A stretch of DNA of 64,000 nucleotides from an uncultured Eubacteriales bacterium (lineage in GTDB: Bacteria > Bacillota > Clostridia > Oscillospirales > Oscillospiraceae): contig CABRZL010000002.1 in the NCBI GenBank assembly GCA_902475435.1, forward strand, positions 1 to 64,000, given 5' to 3'. Shown here piece after piece: positions 8,388 to 15,603 of this stretch. Numbering within the stretch: the stretch's first letter is position 1; every line of letters starts with the position of its first letter. Position numbers and translations under genes: made by a program. Under the pieces are notes generated by a model, which had not been told where the DNA came from, made no database searches, and was given only the letters and a program-made list of their open reading frames with translations.

Positions 8388-10109
8388 TTACGCCACAGTC
8401 ATGACGATACTGCCGGCATACGTGCCGGGAACAATGGCGGTTTCTTTTCCATCTACGGTCATGGTCAAGGCCTTTCCTTCCGGCGCTGTGATGACAGCGC
8501 CTTCGGCGATGGTAAGACCGCTGAGGTAGCAGGTCTTGTCCACAATCCACTTGGAAGAGGCGTCAAAGGAAGCCTTGGTTCCTAGATCCTTTTCCACAGG
8601 GGCGTAGGTGCTCTCAACGGTGCCGATGAGCCACCATTTGTCTTCGCTGGGTTCTCCCTGTGCGTGTGCGACCGTGCCGGTGGTAATGGCGCCAGTGAGC
8701 GTGCAGTTTTGGAAGGTTAGCACCATCTCGTGTTCGTCGGCCTGCGCATTGAGGAAGTCACCGTTCAATGTGCAGTTGGAGAAGTTGCCTTCCACCTCAT
8801 TGTGTGCAGGACCCATATCAGGCATTGCTGGCATGCCGGCACCCGGGCCACCTGGACCACCAGGACCACCGGGACCACCCGGGCCACCGGGACCACCCGG
8901 GCCACCGGGACCTCCGGGACCACCCGGGCCACCGGGACCGCCAGGACCTTTACCGCCGCCAGGCATACCATTTGGATCGTCGTTGGGGAAAGCCTGAAGA
9001 ATGATGCCTTCCTTGCTGTTAAGCGTTGCATCGTCAATGTTCATCGTGATGCCGCGCCCTTTAATTTGAAATACGGCTCTCTCCGTATTGAATACGGTAC
9101 CTTTGTTTACAATTAAAGTGCCTTGTCCGTTGCCGCCGTGGGCCATAACACCCACCTTGCCGGAATTTACAGTGCAGCCGGTAAAGGTAGCGTTGCCTTC
9201 CATGCACATGATGACGGGATAGTTCCCCATATTCAAGGTACAGCCGGTGAACTGATCCAGGCAGTTGCCGATGGAATAAGCGCCGTATCCGCAATTCTCA
9301 GATTCCAGCACACAATCGTTTAAGTACAGCCGAGCCACTTTGGTGGCGTCTGTGGACATACAGCCCCAGTTTTCGCATTTAATATGGCACCGGTTATAGG
9401 TAGCGGTAGCGGAATCCACCAAGTTGGTAGCCCGGACACGACCGGTGAGACCCAGCATCCACGGCACCTTAGTCATACCGGTAACATTGTTGGGCTTGTT
9501 ACCGTCCTTGACGAACAGCTCGGAGTCATTGACCTCCAGTGTGGCGTGTTCCCGGCCCACTACAGTCACACGAATGGAACCCACAGAATGGATCTTGGCC
9601 CGATTCACTGTGACCTTGGAAGTACCAGCAGCGGTAATACCAGCGCCGTGGCCTACAAAGTCATTGCCGCCGTTGCCGATGAGCGTCATGTTGGCATCAT
9701 TGATGGTAACCACGCTGTTTCCGTCCACATAGACACCGCCAAAATTGTCGGACTGAGAATCAATGGTGAGTCCGTCCACAGTGGAATCCGTGACGGTACC
9801 GGCCAGCACCGCGGCGGGTACGGATTTTTCAGGAACGTATTTGCCGTCGGAAATGACCACTGCATTGGCCATTTCAAAATGATCCACGCGGCCGTGGTTC
9901 TCATAGTCCACAGCGACCGGATCGCTCACGGTGAGGGCCACCTTGCCGGTGTATGTACCAGGCAGCATTTCGGTGGTTACGCCGTCTACAGTCATGGTCA
10001 GGCATTTGCCGGCGGGCGCTGCCAGAGAAGCGCCGTCAGCAATGGTGAGACTTGCGAGAACTTCGCTGTTCTCTACCACATACTGACCCGTAATGGTTTT
10101 TTCGTTCAT
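8388..10109 (-). CDS. Right-handed beta-helix protein with collagen-like Gly-Gly-Pro tract
   Basis: 573-aa protein of unknown function. I chose the ATG at 10109 because AAAGGAG lies just upstream; 10 more codons are open to 10139. There is no signal peptide, membrane segment or sorting signal. The N- and C-termini carry the same module: a SLTIADGA/GLTIAEGA turn, a LTMTVDG strand, then PGTY(T/A)G. The centre (about 110-380 and 435-500) is made of short Asn/Gly-rich, Cys/Val-rich rungs such as FTGCTL and LNDCVL, typical of pectate-lyase-like solenoids. Residues about 388-423 are a Gly-Gly-Pro tract of about eleven triplets. It is colinear with the protein at 41194-42936 and shares a block starting VPWMLGL. 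The beta-helix fold is inferred from the repeat pattern; the role is unknown. Confidence 0.85.
   Translation of the reverse strand: MNEKTITGQYVVENSEVLASLTIADGASLAAPAGKCLTMTVDGVTTEMLPGTYTGKVALTVSDPVAVDYENHGRVDHFEMANAVVISDGKYVPEKSVPAAVLAGTVTDSTVDGLTIDSQSDNFGGVYVDGNSVVTINDANMTLIGNGGNDFVGHGAGITAAGTSKVTVNRAKIHSVGSIRVTVVGREHATLEVNDSELFVKDGNKPNNVTGMTKVPWMLGLTGRVRATNLVDSATATYNRCHIKCENWGCMSTDATKVARLYLNDCVLESENCGYGAYSIGNCLDQFTGCTLNMGNYPVIMCMEGNATFTGCTVNSGKVGVMAHGGNGQGTLIVNKGTVFNTERAVFQIKGRGITMNIDDATLNSKEGIILQAFPNDDPNGMPGGGKGPGGPGGPGGPGGPGGPGGPGGPGGPGGPGGPGGPGAGMPAMPDMGPAHNEVEGNFSNCTLNGDFLNAQADEHEMVLTFQNCTLTGAITTGTVAHAQGEPSEDKWWLIGTVESTYAPVEKDLGTKASFDASSKWIVDKTCYLSGLTIAEGAVITAPEGKALTMTVDGKETAIVPGTYAGSIVMTVA
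8842..8948. repeat. 9-bp minisatellite encoding Gly-Gly-Pro
   Basis: About eleven to twelve imperfect tandem copies of a 9-bp unit (plus-strand consensus GGACCACCG with third-position variation), in frame within the beta-helix gene. Because the unit is a multiple of three, slippage would change tract length without a frameshift. Confidence 0.9.
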
Positions 10110-10167
10110 GGGAATCTCTCCTTTGGGCGCGGAGCGCAAAACTCGATATTTTCATATCATAATATAA

Positions 10168-10196
10168 AGTATAAATGGACGTGTCACACATGTCAA
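10168..10196 (-). promoter_or_regulatory. Strong sigma-A promoter of the beta-helix gene
   Basis: Minus strand: -35 TTGACA (10191-10196, full consensus), 17-bp spacer, -10 TATACT (10168-10173). This is one of the best promoter matches in the window and gives a leader of about 50 nt before the ATG at 10109. Confidence 0.85.
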
Positions 10197-10270
10197 GTCG
10201 AGAGAACAAATGCAACGAAATGGGCACAAAGATGGAGTGCATGGGGGATATGCGCTTTGCTATATTACAA

Positions 10271-11119
10271 TTACTTTAAGTAATCTCGCAATTCATCTTC
10301 CCGGGCATGCACCTGATCCACCCCGGACTGCCAGAGCGCCCGGATTTTTTCCAGGTTTTTCTCCGTCCGGGAGAAACCTTCCGTGTTGTAGGGGAGGAAT
10401 AAAAAGATATCTCCACGCCGTTCCAGCTGAAACATTTCCGCCCGTTGCTGGTTATAGACCTCTGCCCGCCGCTTCAGCGCATCCACAAATTTGGGATACT
10501 TTCGATACATTTGGAAGGCGGCGGACAATAATTTTTCCTGTTTTTTCTCATAGTTACGTTCTCTTGTCGCTACAACGATAACTTTGTCACAGCCGGCTTT
10601 TATGACGCGCCGGTAGGGAATTGGATCTGTGACGCCGCCGTCCATGCAGGAAATTCCGTCGGCTTCGATGATGGGAAACAGCATCGGCATGGCGCAGGTG
10701 GCACGTAACGCCATAAATTTTTCATCCCGTTTGGGGAGAGACAGATAGGCGGCCTTCCCGGTATTCACATCGGTTACCACGGCCTCCGCTACGCCGGGAT
10801 AAGCGGCAAACGCGTCATAGTCAAAGGGAATCAAGCGGTTTGGAATCTCATCGTAAACAAAATCCAGATTAAAATAACAGTTGTTGAGGGGATTGAGCAT
10901 ATGACTGGAGCCCATATAGCGGTCGTCGTTGACATATTCTTCTAGGATTTTCAGATTGCGTCCTCTCTGTCGGGAAATGTAACTGACGCCATAGGCGATA
11001 CCTGCGGAGACGCCGGTAATATGGTCGGCCATGATACCAAGATCCAGCAGACCGTCGGTGACGCCGCTGGAGAAAATTGTGCGGTTTGCGCCGCCTTCCA
11101 GTGCAAGACCAAGTTTCAT
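10271..11119 (-). CDS. Patatin-like phospholipase (YjjU type)
   Basis: 282-aa patatin-family serine hydrolase. It has the oxyanion-hole motif GGANR (9-13), nucleophile elbow GVSAG (S38) and the catalytic Asp of the dyad in CMDGGVTDPIP. The family hydrolyses acyl esters of lipids; this branch resembles E. coli YjjU. No signal peptide is seen. The ATG at 11119 follows AAAGGA; an upstream ATG at 11161 has no ribosome binding site. The stop codon lies in a small AT palindrome (10268-10282). It is monocistronic and divergent from the SpoIIQ-like gene. Confidence 0.85.
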   Translation of the reverse strand: MKLGLALEGGANRTIFSSGVTDGLLDLGIMADHITGVSAGIAYGVSYISRQRGRNLKILEEYVNDDRYMGSSHMLNPLNNCYFNLDFVYDEIPNRLIPFDYDAFAAYPGVAEAVVTDVNTGKAAYLSLPKRDEKFMALRATCAMPMLFPIIEADGISCMDGGVTDPIPYRRVIKAGCDKVIVVATRERNYEKKQEKLLSAAFQMYRKYPKFVDALKRRAEVYNQQRAEMFQLERRGDIFLFLPYNTEGFSRTEKNLEKIRALWQSGVDQVHAREDELRDYLK

Positions 11120-11275
11120 AATGAAATCCTTTCTGTTTTGAGATTGCCTTCCCTCGAACAATGCAGGCTATTTTGCAAAAGCCGTTGAGAAGGCCATGGA
11201 AATATTATAATACAAAATTTTTAAATAGAAAGAAAAAACAAAAGAGAAATTGGAGAAAAATATTCTTTTTCTCAT

Positions 11276-11305
11276 GTATATTTTTCCAAATACTGGTGCA
11301 CAATA
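11276..11305 (+). promoter_or_regulatory. Forespore-type (sigma F/G) promoter candidate
   Basis: GTATA (11276-11280) is followed after 15 nt by GTGCACAATA (11296-11305). This matches the Bacillus sigma-F -10 consensus (GGNNANAHTR) at all but the second G. Read as sigma G, it gives GTATA, 18 nt, CACAATA. No good -35/-10 pair of the housekeeping type is seen. It lies 19 nt before the start of the SpoIIQ-like gene. Confidence 0.6.
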
Positions 11306-11323
11306 GCCTCGGAGGTGCAAAAT

Positions 11324-12034
11324 ATGCAAAACGAAAACAAGAAAAAGCGCTTTGCTGGCAAGGGCTACTACATAGCCCTGATCGCCTGCATTGCAGCAGT
11401 CGGTATCTCAGGCTATGTATTTGTAAAAACTGCCCGTGACTCGGCTGTGGAGACTGTAGCCACGGCTACCGTCTCTCCCACCGCTACCACGGAGGCGAAG
11501 ACAGGAGAAAAAACCAAGGAATCTCCAGCTGTGTCCAGTCCCGCTGCTTCTGCCGCGGCGGAAACGGCGGAAACAGATCAGATGCAAGACGCGTATGAGG
11601 AGACAATGGCAGAGACCGATTTGGAGGCCACAGTTTCCTGGCCAATTGAAGGCGATGTGATTGCCACGTTCAGCCAGGACACACTGTCCTATAGTCAGAC
11701 CATGGCGGACTGGCGGACCCATGAGGGCTTGGACATTGCCGCCGAGGCTGGCGATTTAGTTGCCGCCACCCAGGACGGCACGGTAACAGCGGTCTATGAG
11801 GATGACTATTTGGGGAACGTAGTGGTAGTATCCCATAGTGGAGATTTAGCCACCCTCTATGCGAACTTATCGGAGACGCCTGCTGTGGCAGTTGGAGATA
11901 CAGTTTCCGCCGGCCAAACATTGGGACAGGTAGGAGATACCGCGCTCTTGGAGGCGGCGGAACCCTCGCATCTGCATTTTGAAGTATTTCAAAATGGCGA
12001 GGCAATCGATCCGCTGGAGTATCTTCCGGAATAA
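11324..12034 (+). CDS. spoIIQ: SpoIIQ-like M23/LytM-domain membrane protein
   Basis: 236 aa: a short basic N-terminus, one membrane segment (about 16-35), a low-complexity Thr/Ala/Glu linker (45-105) and a C-terminal LytM/M23 domain. Zinc ligands H133, D137 (HEGLD) and H218, and H216 of HLH, are kept, but the second catalytic His, normally in a YxH motif, is Asn (YANLS, N181). Loss of catalytic residues is known in SpoIIQ, which works as a forespore scaffold that pairs with SpoIIIAH across the septum. The ATG at 11324 follows GGAGG (11311-11315). The forespore-type promoter just upstream supports the name; no other sporulation gene is adjacent. Alternative: a generic M23 envelope protein. Confidence 0.65.
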   Translation: MQNENKKKRFAGKGYYIALIACIAAVGISGYVFVKTARDSAVETVATATVSPTATTEAKTGEKTKESPAVSSPAASAAAETAETDQMQDAYEETMAETDLEATVSWPIEGDVIATFSQDTLSYSQTMADWRTHEGLDIAAEAGDLVAATQDGTVTAVYEDDYLGNVVVVSHSGDLATLYANLSETPAVAVGDTVSAGQTLGQVGDTALLEAAEPSHLHFEVFQNGEAIDPLEYLPE

Positions 12035-12050
12035 TCCCCTTCCTTAAAAA

Positions 12051-12098
12051 ATGAAAACGCCGCAAATGGGGGACCAAACCCATCTGCGGCGTTTTCAT
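12051..12098. terminator. Strong bidirectional terminator
   Basis: A nearly perfect 20-bp stem (12051-12070 with 12079-12098, one mismatch) that begins and ends in A/T runs. It ends the SpoIIQ-like transcript. Confidence 0.85.
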
Positions 12099-12229
12099 CG
12101 TAAAAAGAGAGAGAGAAAATGAAAGCAAATCGGGAATTTCCTCGATTGCATTTTTATTATAAAAGCGGGATTTGTGGATTCGTTGAATAAATTGTGGCTA
12201 TTTTGTTAATTCTGCCGGAAGATGCTCCG

Positions 12230-12258
12230 TTGACTTTTACACTTTTGTATGATAAAGT
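12230..12258 (+). promoter_or_regulatory. Promoter for the sodium:solute symporter
   Basis: -35 TTGACT (12230-12235), 17-bp spacer, -10 TAAAGT (12253-12258). Confidence 0.6.
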
Positions 12259-12306
12259 ATTATCACATAAAATCATTAACTCGTAAAAGAAATTGGGGAG
12301 AGGACT

Positions 12307-13842
12307 ATGGCGGTACAGGTAATCATGCTGATCGTGTTTTTTGCCATCATGGTGGGAGTCGGATTTTATTGCCGCACCCGTGCCACAGATGTGAACGGAT
12401 TTGTTCTGGGCGGACGATCAGTTGGTCCGTGGCTGACGGCATTTGCTTACGGAACGTCCTATTTTTCAGCGGTCGTTTTCGTGGGATATGCCGGACAATT
12501 CGGCTGGAAATTTGGAATTGCGTCCACTTGGATTGGACTAGGCAACGCAATTATTGGCTCTCTGCTGGCTTGGGCCGTCCTGGGGCGCCGGACCCGCATC
12601 ATGACGCAGCATCTTGACTCTGCGACAATGCCACAGTTTTTTGGGCAGCGGTTTGACAGCAAAGCGCTAAAAGTGGGCGCATCCGTCATTGTGTTCGCGT
12701 TCCTGATTCCATATACTGCGTCGCTGTACAACGGTTTGAGCCGTCTGTTCGGCATGACGTTCCATATTGATTATTCAGTGTGCATTGTGCTTATGAGCAT
12801 CCTCACGGCAATCTATGTGATTGCCGGCGGCTATATGGCCACTGCAATCAATGATTTCATTCAGGGGATTATTATGCTGTTCGGAATTATTGTGGTCATT
12901 GCAGCGGTGATTTCCAGCAAGGGCGGATTTATGGAAGCATTGCAGCGACTGGCCGCAATCAACGATGAAACCACAAATATGCCGGGTGCGTTTAATTCCT
13001 TCTTTGGACCGGATCCGCTGAATTTGCTGTATGTTGTAATTCTCACTAGTCTCGGAACCTGGGGACTCCCGCAGATGGTTCAGAAATTTTATGCCATTAA
13101 GTCAGAAAGCGATATAAAAAAGGGAATGATTATCTCTACGTTTTTTGCCATAATCGTTTCTGGCGGATGTTATTTCCTGGGCGGATTTGGACGGCTGTTT
13201 TCGGATCAGATTGATATTGCGGCAAACGGTTATGATTCCATTATTCCGACCATGCTCTCCGGGTTTTCTCCGCTTTTGTTGGGGCTTGTGGTAATCCTGG
13301 TGCTTTCGGCATCTATGTCCACGCTTTCTTCGCTGGTAATGGCTTCGGCCTCTACGTTGACCATTGATTTTCTGAAAGATAATTTTGTCAAGCGAATGGA
13401 CGATAAACGACAGGTGCTGTGGATTCGGGCTTTGGTAGTCGTGTTTATTGCAATTTCTGCTGTCATTGCTCTGGTGCAGTATCAGTCCAAGATTACATTC
13501 ATTGCGCAACTGATGGGTATTTCATGGGGCGCGTTAGCCGGTGCGTTTTTGGCTCCGTTTCTATACAGTCTCTATTGGAAAAAGACAACGAAAGCTTCGT
13601 GCTGGGTATGTTTTGCATTCGGTAGTGTCCTTATGATTGCCAATATGATATTTGGAGACTATTTTCCCCAAATGCTCCAGTCGCCGATCAACTGTGGTGC
13701 TGTAGCGATGTTGGCGGGGCTGATCCTGGTGCCAATTGTGAGCATATTTACAAAAAAACCGGATGCAGGGTTGGTAGAGGACGCCTTTGCATGTTATAAT
13801 AAGACTACGGAAGTTCCCCAAAAAACTGCCTTGGGGAAGTAG
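12307..13842 (+). CDS. Sodium:solute symporter (SSS/PutP family)
   Basis: 511-aa integral membrane protein with about 13 hydrophobic segments. It carries the SSS hallmarks near the N-terminus (FVLGGRSVGPWLTAFAYGTSYFSA, about residues 38-61) and the GxYMATAINDFIQGIIM stretch near 177-192, which aligns with the family signature of PutP and PanF. It imports an organic solute with Na+; proline is the common substrate of the closest well-known relatives, but this cannot be fixed here. GGGGAGAGG precedes the ATG. It is monocistronic, with its own promoter and terminator. Confidence 0.88.
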   Translation: MAVQVIMLIVFFAIMVGVGFYCRTRATDVNGFVLGGRSVGPWLTAFAYGTSYFSAVVFVGYAGQFGWKFGIASTWIGLGNAIIGSLLAWAVLGRRTRIMTQHLDSATMPQFFGQRFDSKALKVGASVIVFAFLIPYTASLYNGLSRLFGMTFHIDYSVCIVLMSILTAIYVIAGGYMATAINDFIQGIIMLFGIIVVIAAVISSKGGFMEALQRLAAINDETTNMPGAFNSFFGPDPLNLLYVVILTSLGTWGLPQMVQKFYAIKSESDIKKGMIISTFFAIIVSGGCYFLGGFGRLFSDQIDIAANGYDSIIPTMLSGFSPLLLGLVVILVLSASMSTLSSLVMASASTLTIDFLKDNFVKRMDDKRQVLWIRALVVVFIAISAVIALVQYQSKITFIAQLMGISWGALAGAFLAPFLYSLYWKKTTKASCWVCFAFGSVLMIANMIFGDYFPQMLQSPINCGAVAMLAGLILVPIVSIFTKKPDAGLVEDAFACYNKTTEVPQKTALGK

Positions 13843-13854
13843 CAGACAGCTTTA

Positions 13855-13883
13855 CGGCTATCGCGACGCGGTAGCCGCTTTTT
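13855..13883 (+). terminator. Terminator after the symporter
   Basis: 9-bp stem (13855-13863 with 13869-13877, one G-U pair), loop CGACG, then CTTTTT. Confidence 0.8.
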
Positions 13884-14216
13884 AATGCGCGATTGGCCAG
13901 AGCAATCAAAACAGGGAGGTAGGATACCAGAGGTGGATTTTATTGGATTATTTATCCTGTTTATTCCAATAAATGCAATAGACAGACATTTGCATGTTGC
14001 GGAGTGTGTCGAATAGGTGAAAAACCACAAAAATTTTTGTAAAATTCCTACTACTTTTTATCGATAGGTGCTTGCCGAAGTGGAAAATTTCATGTAGAAT
14101 ACAAATTGTTAGCTGCTTTCGTCGCCGGGAAAGAATCTGGTTCTGTTTGGAAGCGGCTATTGTTCGTTTTGCCGGAAACGGCACCATGTACAATATCTTG
14201 TTTGGAGGAATCACAA
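13884..14216 (+). promoter_or_regulatory. Intergenic region and structured leader of the BMP transporter operon
   Basis: 333 bases without a gene. A 9-10 bp inverted repeat (13939-13947 with 13965-13973) is a possible operator. The promoter at 14072-14100 follows. The leader of about 110 nt folds into a continuous 11-bp stem (14110-14120 with 14149-14159, two G-U pairs) enclosing an inner CCGG/CTGG helix, then a small TGCCG-GAAA-CGGCA hairpin (14170-14183) just before the ribosome binding site. It does not match the purine riboswitch or any other class I recognise. Confidence 0.5.
14072..14100 (+). promoter_or_regulatory. Promoter of the BMP-type ABC transporter operon
   Basis: -35 TTGCCG (14072-14077), 17-bp spacer, -10 TAGAAT (14095-14100). 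Confidence 0.65.
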
Positions 14217-15473
14217 ATGCAGAAGAAAATCTTTGCGTTGGTTCTGGCTTTGGCCATGGCGCTCAGTTTAGCAGCCTGTGGACAGAGCGTCGGTGAGACC
14301 AGTACTGCTACCGACAGTGCTGCCAGCGCAGCCGAAGGGTCTGAGGCGGTTGCCTCTACCGGAGAGGAAGCTCCCGCCGCTGAAGGAGCCATGAAAGTAG
14401 GCTTTGTCTATATTGGAGACGAGAGCGAAGCCTATACGGCGAACTTTATTGCCGCTGAAAATGCGATTAAAGAGCAGTTCGGCGACAAAGTGGAGTGTAT
14501 CGCCAAATACAATGTGGCGGAGGATTCTGTAGAAGATCCTGTCCGTGAGCTGTGCGAATCCGGATGCGAGATTATCTTTACCACCAGCTTTGGTTATGGC
14601 GCTGTTGTGAAAGAAATTGCCCAGGATTATCCTGACATTCAGTTCTGCCAGGCTACCTGCGCTGACGCAGCGGCAGAGCCTATTGTGGAGAACTATCACA
14701 ATTATATGGGCGCGATTTACCAGGGCCGTTATGTGGCCGGTATTGTGGCCGGTATGAAGCTTCAGGAGATGATCGACGCTGGTACCATTACCGCAGATCA
14801 GGCAAAGATCGGCTATGTAGCTGCGTTTGACTATGCTGAGGTAATCTCCGGTTATACGGCGTTCCTGATGGGCGTTCGTTCGATTGTACCCGAGGCCACC
14901 ATGGAAGTCCAATATGCCGGTACCTGGGGAGATTACGATATTGAAAAGACCATGGCTACTGCACTGATTGAGGATGGCTGTGTTATCATCTCCCAGCATT
15001 CCGATACGGAAGGCCCCGCAGAGGCATGTGAGGACGCTAAGGCCAAGGGAACAGAGGTTTACTGTGTTGCCTACAACCAGGATATGACCGATATTGCGCC
15101 CAATACCTGCCTGATCTCCTCCCGTCAGGACTATGCGCCTTATGAGGTGGCTGCCGTCCAGGCGGTCATGGATGGAACGGAGATTGCCCGTGATGAGTGG
15201 GCCGGCTTTGACAAGGGCTGGGTTGCCATGACGGAACTGAATACGGCGATTGCCGCAGAGGGAACACAGGAAAAGATGGATGAGGCCATTGCTGCGTTCA
15301 AGGATGGTTCGATGAAGGCAACGGATGTATTTAAAGGTCCGTACACTGCTACCGATCCCTATTCCAATGAGACGATTGATTTGACCGATGGTTATGAGGA
15401 AAATGCAACGCAGTCTGCACCTTCCTTTAGCTACGTCATCAATGATATCATCACCGTAAAAGGTACCAACTGA
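14217..15473 (+). CDS. BMP/PnrA-family substrate-binding lipoprotein
   Basis: 418-aa lipoprotein that captures the substrate for the ABC importer encoded downstream. The signal peptide ends in a lipobox LAAC (C21 lipidated), followed by a Ser/Ala/Glu linker. The BMP domain starts at about 58 (MKVGFVYIGDE) and includes GRYVAGIVAG and an SSRQDYAPYEVAAVQAVMDG tail typical of the family. Characterised members (PnrA/TmpC, BmpA) bind purine nucleosides. GGAGG lies before the ATG at 14217; the longer open frame upstream (to 14106) runs through the leader and is rejected. First gene of a four-gene operon. Confidence 0.9.
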   Translation: MQKKIFALVLALAMALSLAACGQSVGETSTATDSAASAAEGSEAVASTGEEAPAAEGAMKVGFVYIGDESEAYTANFIAAENAIKEQFGDKVECIAKYNVAEDSVEDPVRELCESGCEIIFTTSFGYGAVVKEIAQDYPDIQFCQATCADAAAEPIVENYHNYMGAIYQGRYVAGIVAGMKLQEMIDAGTITADQAKIGYVAAFDYAEVISGYTAFLMGVRSIVPEATMEVQYAGTWGDYDIEKTMATALIEDGCVIISQHSDTEGPAEACEDAKAKGTEVYCVAYNQDMTDIAPNTCLISSRQDYAPYEVAAVQAVMDGTEIARDEWAGFDKGWVAMTELNTAIAAEGTQEKMDEAIAAFKDGSMKATDVFKGPYTATDPYSNETIDLTDGYEENATQSAPSFSYVINDIITVKGTN

Positions 15474-15486
15474 TTGTGCCGAAGCA

Positions 15487-15516
15487 AGGCGGAGCTGGGG
15501 AATCCCGGCCCCGCCT
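15487..15516 (+). other. Intercistronic hairpin between binding protein and ATPase
   Basis: GC-rich stem (AGGCGG...CCGCCT plus inner 6 pairs, one mismatch, GAAT loop) with no U tract. It more likely stabilises the 3' end of the binding-protein mRNA or attenuates expression than terminates it. Confidence 0.6.
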
Positions 15517-15603
15517 AAGGTGCCTTCCGAGGCTTTTGAATTTTGCGGAAGCATGCCCTCCGTGAAGTTGAGCAGCTTAGTGAGCGCGAGGATAAGAGAA
15601 AGG

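Noticed and set aside
6296..8404. A 702-codon open frame on the plus strand opposite the second OYE gene
   Set aside because: It mirrors a well-conserved flavoprotein gene on the other strand, has His/Phe/Gly-rich composition typical of antisense frames, and no ribosome binding site.
8836..8955. Short regular repeats as a possible CRISPR array
   Set aside because: The units are contiguous 9-mers without spacers and encode Gly-Gly-Pro in frame.
11161..11439. A 92-codon plus-strand frame starting in the patatin/SpoIIQ intergenic region
   Set aside because: It is out of frame with the SpoIIQ-like gene, Lys/Arg-rich from AT-rich promoter DNA, and has no ribosome binding site.
14101..14216. Purine riboswitch before the nucleoside transporter
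   Set aside because: The conserved loop and junction sequences of the purine aptamer are absent; only a generic long stem is seen.
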